A DNA stretch of 64,000 nucleotides. It comes from an uncultured Lacinutrix sp. (GTDB lineage Bacteria > Bacteroidota > Bacteroidia > Flavobacteriales > Flavobacteriaceae). Below, one piece after another: positions 18,603 through 28,400 of this stretch. The stretch is taken from the NCBI GenBank assembly GCA_937129145.1, contig CAKZMU010000046.1, positions 1 to 64,000 of the forward strand, given 5' to 3'. The notes under the pieces are model-generated. The model saw nothing but the letters and a program-made list of their open reading frames with translations. It was not told the DNA's origin and did not search any database. Position numbers and translations under genes: made by a program. Numbering within the stretch: position 1 is the first letter of the stretch; the number at the start of each line of letters is the position of its first letter.

Positions 18603-21005
18603 TTAATAATCAAATGCATTCATAAACCCAATATCATCAATAACCACAACACCTTCTTTGCTTTTATCAAATAGGTAAGTCATCTTTTTCAAGCTTGAAA
18701 CATCAAAATTTGGATTCGCTTTAGTGATTTTATCCATTGGGTAATAAAATGTTTGAAATATTTTTTCTGATTCCTTATCTCCTGTTAAAAAATCAGCTTT
18801 CATAATAACAGATTCTAGCTCTCGCTGTAATGGTGAAAAGTCGCTCAATAAAAACTCTACGTATTGTCCATTACTATCTTCAAATACAATTGAAAAATCA
18901 ATTGGCTGTTCTGGTTCATCGTCGTCTTCATCCTCCTTTTCATTTTCATCCTTTTTCTCATCTTCAGCTTCTTCACTCTCTTCTTCCTCTTCTTCTTCTT
19001 CGTTCTTATCAGATTCAGAGTTGTCATTATCATCATCAACCCATTTGCCTTTTGTTTTTGGGTTAGAGCTTTCAGTAGCTTCAGCCATAGAAAATACGAA
19101 TGCTTTTGATGAATCTACAGCCACAATCCCAGAATCTATTTCTATGGTATAGCTTGCTATTTTTTCATTAGGAATTGCTTCTTCTTCGTCATCCAAATCA
19201 TAATCCCAACCTAGTACCAATGCACGACTGCCTTTATCTCTCCATTTAAGTTTTATCTCTTCCTCGCGCCAAACAGTTAAGTTTTTAGAACTGATTTCTC
19301 CTTTTCTTGTTGTTGTTATGACATCAAAATCTTCATCAAACTTTGAAATAAACTCACTTGTGGAGTCTTCAAACTGATTTAAATAAATGGTTTCTGGTAG
19401 CCAATTTTTTCCTTTACGAGCATCCATAAAAAGTGGCAAATATTCCTTCTTATCTTTTAAGGTTGCTTCTAAAAATGCGCTTATATAAACTTCTGCAATC
19501 TGTTGCTGGTCTTCTTCAGATAATAATTGCTTAAGGTTCAACATCCCTGTTAAAGAAAATCCAAGGTCATTATTTCCCCAAGAGGAATTAAACTGACCAT
19601 GATTTGCTCCATACACGTAGAGTCCAGATTTCATGTAATATGAACTGTCTTTAAATGTAATACGCTCATATTGTTGCGAACCCATAAAGGAACGAACATC
19701 ACCATCTTGTGCACCATGAATGACAAAATAATTCACATCATTAAATTTTGTTCCGCTATTTCCTGGTTTATATTGTCCATCAACTGGTGCAATGGCTACA
19801 ACCGATTTAATGTTGAAATTATAATCTAATTTTATAGAAGCATCATCAGGATAGTATGGTAATTTATTCATCATGGCAGCAACTGCTACTGCCTCGCCTC
19901 CTCTAGAATGACCCATTACCGCCAAATTTGAAGTGTCTATTTTTTTATAAAAAGGGTTATCTGACGTGTCATTCCATTCGTGCCAAACCTTTAAGTGTTC
20001 TAACAACAACCAACCTCTAGCATCATTCTCTTCATCAAGTCCACCAAAAATATCAGTCCATCCTCCATTAATAAAATTTTCATCAACAGACGCCAAAATA
20101 ATACCACGAGATGCCAACAATTCGCCTAAATAATCATAGCCAGGGTCTGAATGGTCTTGCATGGAATGGTTACCATGCACAATAAGTGCTAATGGAAAAG
20201 GGCCATCGCCTTCTGGATACCATACACGTCCATTAATTGGTAATTCTTTATAATCAAATCCCCAAATTTTTTCTCTTGCCCAACCGCTAAAACCTTCCCA
20301 GTTATCTATAAATGGTACACCATTTACTGATTCTGTTTTAATAGAAACGTCTTCGTCATATTCAGCTCTACGCTTATCATTACCGCTTCCATAAGTTAAT
20401 TGTTTTACCTCATAAATTCCTTTTGTAGCTGGCGATTCTAATTGCAAAGGCTCAATATTGTCAATAGATTGTTGTGCTGCATTCACCATTTTGTCTACTT
20501 CATATCCAGATGCATTATAAGCGATTAATGAAAAGATTATGCCTCCAATTCCTATTAAAAGTGCAAATATTACTATCCCCTTCTTTATAATTGTTAAGGA
20601 TTTGAATCCTGTTTTTTTCAAAACAAATATAGAAGCACCTATTAGTGTTACCACTATTACAAACCCAATAGCAATAATAGGGTTACCAAGTACAGTCATT
20701 AACAAAGGTATGGATGCGAAAAGTGCCAATTTTAATGGCTTTGGAAAAATGTATAGTAATTTAATAGCTTTAATAACCAGTAAAGCGCTAAGCCAAAACA
20801 ATAATAACATTACAGCTAAAAACAAAAGAATCCATGGGTCTCCAATATTAAGAGCTTGTTTTATTGAGAAAATTATCCAAAATACTGCAACAGCAATAAG
20901 CAAAGCCCATGAGGCTCCTTTAATTGCATTATTACCTGGTTTTATTTTTAACCATTGTTTCTTAAACCAATTTTTAAGTTTCTTAGTTAGTGCTTTCATT
21001 GTCAT
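18603..21005 (-). CDS. Membrane-anchored alpha/beta hydrolase with acidic linker
   Basis: An 800-residue protein. The N-terminal quarter holds about five hydrophobic segments (residues about 28-165). A large alpha/beta-hydrolase domain follows, with LIVHGNHSMQDH as oxyanion region, nucleophile motif VMGHSRGGEAVAVAA at about 360, and GANHGQFNSSWG probably giving the His. Residues about 655-700 are a strikingly acidic Glu/Asp/Lys tract. A C-terminal domain (about 705-800) of beta-sandwich appearance ends in DDIGFMNAF. The catalytic domain resembles the chlorophyllase/dienelactone group of secreted esterases. Probably an inner-membrane enzyme with a periplasmic catalytic domain. Substrate unknown. 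Confidence 0.75.
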   Translation of the reverse strand: MTMKALTKKLKNWFKKQWLKIKPGNNAIKGASWALLIAVAVFWIIFSIKQALNIGDPWILLFLAVMLLLFWLSALLVIKAIKLLYIFPKPLKLALFASIPLLMTVLGNPIIAIGFVIVVTLIGASIFVLKKTGFKSLTIIKKGIVIFALLIGIGGIIFSLIAYNASGYEVDKMVNAAQQSIDNIEPLQLESPATKGIYEVKQLTYGSGNDKRRAEYDEDVSIKTESVNGVPFIDNWEGFSGWAREKIWGFDYKELPINGRVWYPEGDGPFPLALIVHGNHSMQDHSDPGYDYLGELLASRGIILASVDENFINGGWTDIFGGLDEENDARGWLLLEHLKVWHEWNDTSDNPFYKKIDTSNLAVMGHSRGGEAVAVAAMMNKLPYYPDDASIKLDYNFNIKSVVAIAPVDGQYKPGNSGTKFNDVNYFVIHGAQDGDVRSFMGSQQYERITFKDSSYYMKSGLYVYGANHGQFNSSWGNNDLGFSLTGMLNLKQLLSEEDQQQIAEVYISAFLEATLKDKKEYLPLFMDARKGKNWLPETIYLNQFEDSTSEFISKFDEDFDVITTTRKGEISSKNLTVWREEEIKLKWRDKGSRALVLGWDYDLDDEEEAIPNEKIASYTIEIDSGIVAVDSSKAFVFSMAEATESSNPKTKGKWVDDDNDNSESDKNEEEEEEEESEEAEDEKKDENEKEDEDDDEPEQPIDFSIVFEDSNGQYVEFLLSDFSPLQRELESVIMKADFLTGDKESEKIFQTFYYPMDKITKANPNFDVSSLKKMTYLFDKSKEGVVVIDDIGFMNAFDY

Positions 21006-21094
21006 TATTTAATATTAATTAATGACCATGAGGCAATCGGTCAACAAATAATTTTTGAGACGATTAAGGTACGAAAAGAAAAGTGATAATGAGT

Positions 21095-22042
21095 TTAATT
21101 GACTAGTCTGTCAATAATAGCTTTTGTGGGCAAAACTTCATTGGTATGCTCTATACTTGGTCCTGCCACCCAAACAGTTTTATAAGTTGCTTTTTTAGCA
21201 GCCTTTTCGGTAGCTTTCATACCTATTGAAAAGCGAATCATTTTGACCCATTTTTTCAACTTCTTGTTTTTATTGAGTAAGTTCTCAATCCAAGTGGCTT
21301 TAGTACCTATTTTTTGCACATAAGGTGTATTAATAACGGTACATGGTGTTCCTGAAATACGCTCTGTTACTACTATATCGTCAGCACCATAATCAACACA
21401 AGCTTGTTTGTATTCGTCGGTGACATTTGCTTCTGTAGAGGCTATAAACGGACTTCCAACAGAGACACCTGCTGCGCCATAGCTAATCATTTTATCAATA
21501 TCAGCTTTACAACCAACTCCTCCAGCAGAAATTATTGGAATATCACAATTGGCAACTAACTCTCTAATTAATGCTTCTGGTGACGCTCCTCCTCTATGAC
21601 CTCCAGCTTGATTATTTACTGCAATAATAGCATCAGCACCAAGATGCTCAACCTTTTTGGCAAATTTTAAATCGACCACATCACAAAATACTTTGATGCC
21701 AACTTTGTGTGCTTGTTTGATGGTTTCTTCTGGGCTTCCTAGTGAGGTAATAATAAAGTCGCATCCTTCTTCACATAGTACCTCTAATTGTCCTCTATAC
21801 TTTACGTTAGATTTGTTCACAATTAAATTAAACCCAAACGAACCTCCTTCAACTTTTGCAGTTTTTAACTCTTTTATGGCTGTTCGTAATTCGTCTAGCG
21901 TTCTATAATTAAGCGCAGGAATACAACCTGCAATCCCACCATTCATGGCTTCAATAACCATTTTTGCATTAGATACCAAAAACATTGGTGCTTGTATTAC
22001 TGGATGTTTAATGTTGAGAAGTTTAGTAAGTTCTTTTGTCAT
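21095..22042 (-). CDS. NAD(P)H-dependent flavin oxidoreductase / nitronate monooxygenase family
   Basis: A 315-residue TIM-barrel flavoenzyme. Visible motifs are the N-terminal HPVIQAPMFLVSN, the FMN-phosphate region DIPIISAGGVGCKADIDKM and GAAGVSVGSPFIAS, and the NNQAGGHRGG segment characteristic of this family. Family members oxidise nitronates, or act in fatty-acid synthesis as FabK-like enoyl reductases. Which applies here is not decidable from sequence. Monocistronic, downstream of the LytR/LytS pair on the same strand but separated by about 105 bases. Confidence 0.8.
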   Translation of the reverse strand: MTKELTKLLNIKHPVIQAPMFLVSNAKMVIEAMNGGIAGCIPALNYRTLDELRTAIKELKTAKVEGGSFGFNLIVNKSNVKYRGQLEVLCEEGCDFIITSLGSPEETIKQAHKVGIKVFCDVVDLKFAKKVEHLGADAIIAVNNQAGGHRGGASPEALIRELVANCDIPIISAGGVGCKADIDKMISYGAAGVSVGSPFIASTEANVTDEYKQACVDYGADDIVVTERISGTPCTVINTPYVQKIGTKATWIENLLNKNKKLKKWVKMIRFSIGMKATEKAAKKATYKTVWVAGPSIEHTNEVLPTKAIIDRLVN

Positions 22043-22146
22043 CGAAGTTTAATTTGAACAAATATAATAATTATTATGCATGCATAGTATATTTCTTAGA
22101 TATTTGCTTAAACTCTTTAATATAATACTAGTAAATTCAAAGAATC

Positions 22147-22857
22147 CTATAATTTATATCTAGTAATTATTTTAAAAAAAGAGGATTTGTAAGTATTGCC
22201 TATAGGCAGCTCTATGTCGTTGTAAACTACTACAGATGAGTTATTTGTTTTACTAATCTTAGAAACAGAAACTATATAAGATTTATGAATTTGAATAAAT
22301 TGTGAATCAGATAGATTGCTTTTAATAGATTTTAACGTATTGTAGGTTATAATTTGTTTCTTGCTAAGCGTATGAATGGCTACATAATTTTTTAGCCCTT
22401 CAACATAAACAATATCATCAATTAAAACTTTTTCAAAATTGTTTTTGCTATCAGTTTTTACAAAAACATAATTTTCATTCGCTTCGTTAAGCTTTACAGG
22501 ATTGTCATGTGTTTTCTTAATAGCTTTATAAAAACGCTCAAATTCAAAGGGTTTTAATAAATAATCAATCGCATTTAGATTGTAACTTTCTACGGCAAAT
22601 TCTGAATACGCAGTTGTAAAAATAATCTTGATGTTGTTATTTAGAATTTTAGATAACTGTATGCCTGTAATATTTGGCATTTGAATATCCATTATTATCA
22701 AGTCAAACTCTTCCTTTTGCATAAAGGCAATCACCTCTAATGGTTTTGTCGTCGAAAAAACCAGTTCGAGATTAGGAATTTGCTTTATATAATTTTCAAG
22801 TACCCGAATTGCAGGTGGCTCATCATCGACAATTACACATTTAATATCTTTTTTCAT
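22147..22857 (-). CDS. LytTR-type response regulator
   Basis: A 236-residue regulator. The receiver domain (1-125) has the acidic pair DDE at 11-13, phospho-acceptor Asp57 in LIIMDIQMP, and the late FTTAYSEFA and YLLKPFEFERF (Lys switch). A LytTR DNA-binding domain occupies about 140-236 (YVEGLKNYVAIH, FIQIHKSYIV, ELPIGNTY). Cognate partner of the histidine kinase directly upstream, with which it overlaps by 4 bases. Targets are unknown; the divergent Tiki-fold genes are the nearest candidates. Confidence 0.92.
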   Translation of the reverse strand: MKKDIKCVIVDDEPPAIRVLENYIKQIPNLELVFSTTKPLEVIAFMQKEEFDLIIMDIQMPNITGIQLSKILNNNIKIIFTTAYSEFAVESYNLNAIDYLLKPFEFERFYKAIKKTHDNPVKLNEANENYVFVKTDSKNNFEKVLIDDIVYVEGLKNYVAIHTLSKKQIITYNTLKSIKSNLSDSQFIQIHKSYIVSVSKISKTNNSSVVVYNDIELPIGNTYKSSFFKIITRYKL

Positions 22858-23888
22858 ATTGGTAATTTAAGAAAAGCTGTATAATTAGACTTATTTGCTA
22901 CATAGTTTAATTTGTAATTATCTCCATATATAGCATTTAATCGTCTTTTTAAATTTTCTACGCCAATACCAGAATCAGTATAGTTTACTGTTAAATCAAA
23001 TGTATTGTTTGTAATAATTGAGAGCTCATTGTTTGAAATTTTAATTTCTATAGTTGCCTCTTTATTTTCATCATTTAGCACACCATGTTTAAAAACATTC
23101 TCAACAAAATGCATTAACACTAATGAAGCAATTTTTTGATCTGAAACCTCGCCAATTACTTTAAAAGAAATATATAATTCATTTTCAAATCGTTTTTTAT
23201 GAAAATGAATATAATCTTCAACGAATTTAAGTTCCTTTTCTAATGGTATGAACTCCTGTTTAGAATTATAAGTGACATAACGCAACATTTCAGATAATTT
23301 AAGGACATCCTTAGCAGTATCTGGTTGCTTGTCCATTAATTCACTATAAAACGAGTTTAATGTATTAAATAAGAAATGAGGACTAATTTGTGATTTTAAA
23401 AAGCTTAGCTCTGCTTTTTTATGATGAATCTGTAATTGAAATATTTCTTGTTGTGTTTTAATAGATCTAAATACATAAAAGATAATTGTACTATACAATA
23501 TCGGTCTTATTGCATAATGAAAATTATCAAAAAAGTAATATTTGAATTTTAATGCCTCACCTCTATAATTGTTTTCACCCGTAATTTCTTTAATAATAAC
23601 CTCATCCAAACCATATCTAATTAACGCAAAAAGAACAATTAATCCTAGAAAAAATAGAGCGAAAAAATGGCTTTTCTTTTTAGACAAAAACCTAGGGCAG
23701 ACATATTTATAATTGATGAAGTATATAAAAATTGAAGCACTATAAAAAACTACATCTAAACGAATTCCTTTTGCAGTAAAACTATATTTTAAAGCTTCAA
23801 TCCCTCCAGTACCAAAATCTGTTATATACCCTAGAAGGATAACTATTGCCCAAAGAATTGTATGATATTTCCATTTATTATTTAGCAT
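22854..23888 (-). CDS. LytS-family sensor histidine kinase
   Basis: A 344-residue kinase. It has four hydrophobic segments in the first 145 residues with no large extracellular domain. The His_kinase box QISPHFLFNTLNSF (His171) follows, and the C-terminal ATPase domain has the HFVENVFKHG N-box and the TDSGIGVENLKRRL G-box. This is the short Bacteroidota LytS-like type that senses via its membrane region. Translationally coupled to the LytTR regulator by an ATGA-like 4-base overlap. Confidence 0.92.
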   Translation of the reverse strand: MLNNKWKYHTILWAIVILLGYITDFGTGGIEALKYSFTAKGIRLDVVFYSASIFIYFINYKYVCPRFLSKKKSHFFALFFLGLIVLFALIRYGLDEVIIKEITGENNYRGEALKFKYYFFDNFHYAIRPILYSTIIFYVFRSIKTQQEIFQLQIHHKKAELSFLKSQISPHFLFNTLNSFYSELMDKQPDTAKDVLKLSEMLRYVTYNSKQEFIPLEKELKFVEDYIHFHKKRFENELYISFKVIGEVSDQKIASLVLMHFVENVFKHGVLNDENKEATIEIKISNNELSIITNNTFDLTVNYTDSGIGVENLKRRLNAIYGDNYKLNYVANKSNYTAFLKLPI

Positions 23889-24093
23889 AATACAGTAAAT
23901 ATATTACATCAAATATTAAAATAATATAAATTTTAGACGAACTAGTCTTTTAGCAAAACAAGCTTACAAAGGTGTACAACATAAATTTTTATTGAGTAGT
24001 AAATACCATTCGTGTAATTTAAACCTATTATTAAATAAACTTTAGAAACTGCTCTTACTCTAATAGTAACTTAGAACTAATAAACTCTATATT

Positions 24094-25338
24094 ATGAAAC
24101 GTTATCTATTATTTTTCACTTATTTATTATCTTTTTCTGCTATAGCTCAAGATACTCTTCAGTTTAAAGATATTGAGCCTTACCATTACACTTTTCAATT
24201 AAACAATGGGGAGTTAACAGGAGAAGGCGCCGATTTTTTAAAAAAGGAATTGTCTAAGCAATATATTGTAATGTTGGGAGAATATCATAGCCAAAAATCT
24301 ATTTCTAAGTTCACCTCTGCTATTATTCCAATATTAGAGAAAGAAAACTTTAATCACTTTGCACTAGAAGTTGGTCCAAATACTGGAAAAATATTGAATA
24401 ATTTAAACCCTGAAACCTTAATGCAAGACCTAAAATCTTTAAACAAGCGTTATCAAGTTAAAGACAACGATGGAGATTTATACAATGCAATTCCTTTTTT
24501 TGAAAGCCTTGAAGATGCCGGATTTTTACAAAAAGCAAAGCATTTTAATTGGAATGTTTTTGGAGTAGACCAGGAGTTTTATGATTCCTATGTAATGCTT
24601 TTCGATATGCTATTTGAAAATTTTTCAAAATCACAAAAGAAAAAAAACAAATCTCTTTTCTTAAAAGCAAAAGACTCTCTGAGCTCCTATTATCAAAGAG
24701 AACTTTTAAATGATGAATCTTATACAACTCTGCTTTTAAAAAGCAAAACTATAAAAGAATTCTTCGAAATGTCAAAAGTGCAACAAAAAAATATTCCTAT
24801 TATAGAGTCGATAATTAAAAGTGCAGAAATCTATAAACTAAATGATGTTGGAAAGTGGTCTGAAAATTACCAAATGCGCATTTCATATATGAAGCAAATG
24901 CTAAAAAAAGAGCTAGATGCAAAAGCTTACAATTTTAATAAAGACAAATTACTTATTAAAATGGGGAGGTTACATTTGTCTAAAGGCACATCGCCTTATT
25001 CGTTAAACGAAATTGGGAATACCTTGCATGAATTGGCAGAATACCACAACGTTTCTGCTCTGGGAATAGGTTTTGAAACACGCTTTTATATTAAAGACGA
25101 TAAAGTAATTGATGAGCTTGATAGTGATAATACAGGGGTTAAAAACTTTCGAGAGTTTAAAAAGTTTGGAGATAAAAACAATTGGGTTATAATCGATTTT
25201 CGTCCAATGCGTAAACAGATTTTCTGGTATCCATATCCGCTAAAAAAGAAGCTTAATCCTTATCTTCAAAAACTTGCTGTAAATTATGACATACTCATTA
25301 TACCTCCAGCATATTCACCTCCAACACCTAATCACTAA
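24094..25338 (+). CDS. Exported erythromycin-esterase/ChaN-like (Tiki-fold) protein
   Basis: A 414-residue protein with a signal peptide (residues 1-18, ending AIAQ). The fold signature is YIVMLGEYHSQKSISKFTSAI, where GEYH is the metal-ligand motif of the EreA/ChaN/Tiki superfamily, followed by NHFALEVGPNTG with a conserved Glu. A late LLIKMGRLHLSKGTSP segment is in the position of the GxxH motif, here GRLH. Probably periplasmic, perhaps a metal-dependent hydrolase; substrate unknown. It is 15 bases upstream of a second Tiki-fold gene and divergent from the LytS/LytR pair. Confidence 0.65.
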   Translation: MKRYLLFFTYLLSFSAIAQDTLQFKDIEPYHYTFQLNNGELTGEGADFLKKELSKQYIVMLGEYHSQKSISKFTSAIIPILEKENFNHFALEVGPNTGKILNNLNPETLMQDLKSLNKRYQVKDNDGDLYNAIPFFESLEDAGFLQKAKHFNWNVFGVDQEFYDSYVMLFDMLFENFSKSQKKKNKSLFLKAKDSLSSYYQRELLNDESYTTLLLKSKTIKEFFEMSKVQQKNIPIIESIIKSAEIYKLNDVGKWSENYQMRISYMKQMLKKELDAKAYNFNKDKLLIKMGRLHLSKGTSPYSLNEIGNTLHELAEYHNVSALGIGFETRFYIKDDKVIDELDSDNTGVKNFREFKKFGDKNNWVIIDFRPMRKQIFWYPYPLKKKLNPYLQKLAVNYDILIIPPAYSPPTPNH

Positions 25339-25353
25339 TTTAAACATCTAATC

Positions 25354-26223
25354 ATGAAACATGTAGTTCTTTTTATTTTCATTGCCGCCTTAACCTTAAC
25401 TTGTTCTAAAACTCATGACAGCGATCAAAAATCTATATTAGAAACTGATTCCTCTAAAATCAAAATCTATCTTTTAGGTACATTTCATTTTAATCAAACC
25501 GATAGCACTTACAATGTGTTGGATGATAAACATCAAGAGAGTATTAAACAACTATCAAAAACCATTGCCAATCAAAAACCTGATAAAGTATTTGTTGAAC
25601 GACAACCAGAATTCGAATTCCAAAATAAGCTTGATAGTCTTTATAATGTTTTTGTAAAAAATGAGGAAATATTTTCGAAGAGTAAAAATGAGATTTATCA
25701 AATCGGATTTAGAGTAGCCAAACTATTAAATCACCCTAAAGTCTATCAATGCGATAATCCTGGTCAATACGGTTTTTACTATAATAAAGCCTTAAAATAT
25801 GCTAAAGAAAATAATCAAATGCAATATATTAATGCTACAGCTAAAACTACTGTTATAAGAGAAGATGATAGAATTAATGAAGACTCATTAAGATTGAATA
25901 GTACTTTGTTTGATTACATTAAATGGCTAAACAGTGACATAGTAGTACGCACGTCCCATGCAAGTTACATCACTAATGACGTGCAAATTGGAAGTACAGA
26001 CTATTATAACTATGACGACGATGACACATTAATTGGTGCAGAAATTGTTGCAGATTGGTATAGAAGAAATATAATGATTTACACAAAAATGATTAACCAA
26101 TTAAGTTATGATGAAAAGGCAATTTTTTTAATAATTGGTGCAGACCATATTCCAACTTTAAAACATCTTTTCGAAAGTAATCCCTATTTTGAAGTTGTAG
26201 AAACTAATGATTGGTTAAAATAG
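25354..26223 (+). CDS. DUF5694-like lipoprotein (Tiki fold)
   Basis: A 289-residue putative lipoprotein with lipobox LTLTCSKTH (Cys17). The core starts IKIYLLGTFHFNQTDSTYNV, with GTFH as the predicted ligand motif. DKVFVERQPEFE follows with the paired acidic residue, and near the C-terminus there is LIIGADHIPTLKHLFE with the second His. This is the TraB/GumN/ChaN-type arrangement. It follows another Tiki-fold gene after 15 bases, so the two are probably cotranscribed. It ends at a strong bidirectional terminator facing dnaK. Substrate unknown. Confidence 0.7.
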   Translation: MKHVVLFIFIAALTLTCSKTHDSDQKSILETDSSKIKIYLLGTFHFNQTDSTYNVLDDKHQESIKQLSKTIANQKPDKVFVERQPEFEFQNKLDSLYNVFVKNEEIFSKSKNEIYQIGFRVAKLLNHPKVYQCDNPGQYGFYYNKALKYAKENNQMQYINATAKTTVIREDDRINEDSLRLNSTLFDYIKWLNSDIVVRTSHASYITNDVQIGSTDYYNYDDDDTLIGAEIVADWYRRNIMIYTKMINQLSYDEKAIFLIIGADHIPTLKHLFESNPYFEVVETNDWLK

Positions 26224-26245
26224 AAATCTATTTAGCCTAAAATGA

Positions 26246-26277
26246 AAAAAGCGCAACTAAAATTAGTTGCGCTTTTA
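26246..26277. terminator. Bidirectional terminator between the DUF5694 gene and dnaK
   Basis: A perfect hairpin AGCGCAACTAA paired with TTAGTTGCGCT, separated by two A. It is flanked by an A-run on the left and a T-run on the right. It serves the plus-strand DUF5694 gene and, on the other strand, dnaK. Confidence 0.9.
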
Positions 26278-26299
26278 AATGTTAAAATAATCTAATTCT

Positions 26300-28219
26300 T
26301 TACTTCACTTCTTCAAAGTCCACATCTTCTACATCACTTCCTTCTTCAGAAGATTGTCCATTCTGTCCCGAAGCGTCGGGAGCATCAGGACCAGTTCCTG
26401 CTCCACCTTGAGCTTCAGCTTGTGCCTTGTACATTTCTTCAGATGCTACTTTCCAAGCTTCATTTATTTTATCTAAAGCTGGAGTAATTACCTCTAAATC
26501 TTTAGTTTCATAAGCTTTTTTCAATTCTTCTAAAGCATCAACGATTGGCTGCTTTTTATCATCAGATAATTTATCACCAAACTCTTCTAATTGCTTTTCA
26601 GTTTGGAAAATCATAGAATCTGCTTCATTTAATTTCTGTGCTTGCTCAGCAGCAGCTTTATCAGCTTCAGCATTTGCTTCTGCATCAGCTTTCATTTTTT
26701 GAATTTCATCTTCCGTTAATCCTGAAGATGCTTCAATACGAATATCCTGTGTTTTATTTGTCGCCTTATCAGTAGCTGATACTTTAATGATACCATTAGC
26801 ATCAATATCAAATGTTACTTCAATTTGTGGAGTACCACGTCTTGCTGGTGGAATACCATCTAAGTGAAAACGTCCAATAGTTTTATTATCTGCAGCCATA
26901 GCTCTTTCTCCTTGTAGAACATGAATTTCTACTGAAGGCTGATTATCTGCAGCTGTCGAAAATACTTGTGATTTCTTAGTTGGAATTGTTGTATTTGCTT
27001 CGATAAGCTTAGTAAATACATTACCCATAGTTTCAATACCTAATGATAACGGCGTTACATCTAAAAGTAATACATCTTTAACATCACCTGTTAATACACC
27101 TCCTTGAATACCAGCACCAAGAGATACAACTTCATCAGGGTTAACACCTTTACTTGGTGTTTTTCCGAAGAATTTCTCAACCGCTTCTTGAACTGCAGGA
27201 ATACGTGTAGAACCACCTACTAAAATAACTTCGTCAATATCGCTTTTACTTAAACCTGCTGCTTTTAATGCAGAAGCACAAGGCTCTATAGTACGCTTTA
27301 CTAAATCGTCAATTAATTGTTCGAATTTAGAACGTGTTAACGTACGTACCAAGTGTTTTGGCCCGCTAGCTGTAGCAGTAATATATGGCAAATTGATTTC
27401 TGTTTGCGCAGAAGATGATAATTCAATCTTCGCTTTTTCAGCAGCTTCTTTTAAACGCTGTAAAGACATTGGATCTTCTCTCAAATCCATGCTTTCCTCT
27501 GCTTTAAATTCATCAGCTAGCCAGTTAATTATTTTTTGATCTACGTCATCACCACCTAAATGTGTATCCCCATCGGTCGATAATACTTCAAATACACCAT
27601 CTCCTAGCTCTAGTATAGATACATCATGCGTTCCGCCACCAAAATCAAATACTACTATTTTTTGGTCAGTTCCTTTTTTATCCATTCCATAAGCTAATGC
27701 AGCTGCAGTTGGTTCGTTTATAATTCTACGAACTTTTAAACCAGCAATTTCACCTGCTTCTTTAGTAGCTTGACGTTGTGAATCGTTAAAGTAAGCTGGC
27801 ACCGTAATAACAGCTTCACTTACTGATGTTCCTAAATAATCTTCAGCAGTTTTCTTCATTTTTTGAAGAATCATTGCCGATAATTCTTGAGGCGTATATA
27901 AACGACCATCGATATCTACTCTTGGTGTATCATTGTCTCCTTTTACCACTTTATATGGTACGCGTTCTGCTTCTTTTTTAGACTCAGAATACTTATTTCC
28001 CATAAAACGCTTAATTGAGTAAACCGTTTTAGTTGGGTTAGTTACTGCTTGACGTTTTGCTGGGTCACCAACCTTAATCTCACCACCTTCAACAAAGGCA
28101 ATTACAGATGGCGTTGTACGCTTTCCTTCTGCATTTGGGATTACTACAGGTTCGTTACCTTCCATAACAGAAACACAAGAGTTTGTTGTTCCTAAGTCAA
28201 TTCCAATAATTTTACTCAT
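26300..28219 (-). CDS. dnaK: Molecular chaperone DnaK (Hsp70)
   Basis: A 639-residue Hsp70. The N-terminus [21 protein letters not shown], phosphate-2 motif [14 protein letters not shown] and [13 protein letters not shown] mark the ATPase. [16 protein letters not shown] marks the linker and substrate domain. The C-terminal tail ends [11 protein letters not shown], as usual in Flavobacteriaceae. A perfect palindrome (26366-26381) falls inside the tail, coding for PDASG residues. grpE/dnaJ are not adjacent. Regulation: an inverted repeat at 28308-28318 is shared with the clpB upstream region. Confidence 0.97.
   Translation of the reverse strand: MSKIIGIDLGTTNSCVSVMEGNEPVVIPNAEGKRTTPSVIAFVEGGEIKVGDPAKRQAVTNPTKTVYSIKRFMGNKYSESKKEAERVPYKVVKGDNDTPRVDIDGRLYTPQELSAMILQKMKKTAEDYLGTSVSEAVITVPAYFNDSQRQATKEAGEIAGLKVRRIINEPTAAALAYGMDKKGTDQKIVVFDFGGGTHDVSILELGDGVFEVLSTDGDTHLGGDDVDQKIINWLADEFKAEESMDLREDPMSLQRLKEAAEKAKIELSSSAQTEINLPYITATASGPKHLVRTLTRSKFEQLIDDLVKRTIEPCASALKAAGLSKSDIDEVILVGGSTRIPAVQEAVEKFFGKTPSKGVNPDEVVSLGAGIQGGVLTGDVKDVLLLDVTPLSLGIETMGNVFTKLIEANTTIPTKKSQVFSTAADNQPSVEIHVLQGERAMAADNKTIGRFHLDGIPPARRGTPQIEVTFDIDANGIIKVSATDKATNKTQDIRIEASSGLTEDEIQKMKADAEANAEADKAAAEQAQKLNEADSMIFQTEKQLEEFGDKLSDDKKQPIVDALEELKKAYETKDLEVITPALDKINEAWKVASEEMYKAQAEAQGGAGTGPDAPDASGQNGQSSEEGSDVEDVDFEEVK
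26366..26381. repeat. Perfect palindrome inside the dnaK coding tail
   Basis: TCCCGA, then AGCG, then TCGGGA. The 12-base core CCGAAGCGTCGG is identical to the core of the palindrome in both MITE-like copies (58245 and 61159). It is in frame and adds residues to the variable Gly/Ala-rich tail of DnaK. Confidence 0.6.
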
Positions 28220-28307
28220 AACTTTATTTATTCTTTTACTTGTTGTGTTGAATTCATTTTTATTTACAACTTCTTATAGTCAATCATTATGCCATGAGAA
28301 AAAATAT

Positions 28308-28318
28308 GACATGATGTC
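28308..28318. promoter_or_regulatory. GACA-N3-TGTC inverted repeat upstream of dnaK
   Basis: GACA TGA TGTC lies about 89 bases before the dnaK start codon, inside a 13-base palindrome, TGACATGATGTCA. The same GACA-N3-TGTC is found 61 bases upstream of clpB. No CIRCE sequence is present. Candidate heat-shock operator; function inferred. Confidence 0.45.
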
Positions 28319-28400
28319 AGAATGGCTTTTAAAAATATATTTTGAAGGATGTCATTTTTGGTACGTGATTTGATACCTATAAAACAAAAACTAAAATATT

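Noticed and set aside
18830-19066. Open frames opposite and beside the acidic tract of the 800-residue hydrolase
   Set aside because: They arise from the low-complexity codons; their products are simple repeats with no start context.
28220-28400. CIRCE-type HrcA operator upstream of dnaK
   Set aside because: The 9-9-9 TTAGCACTC/GAGTGCTAA arrangement is not present.
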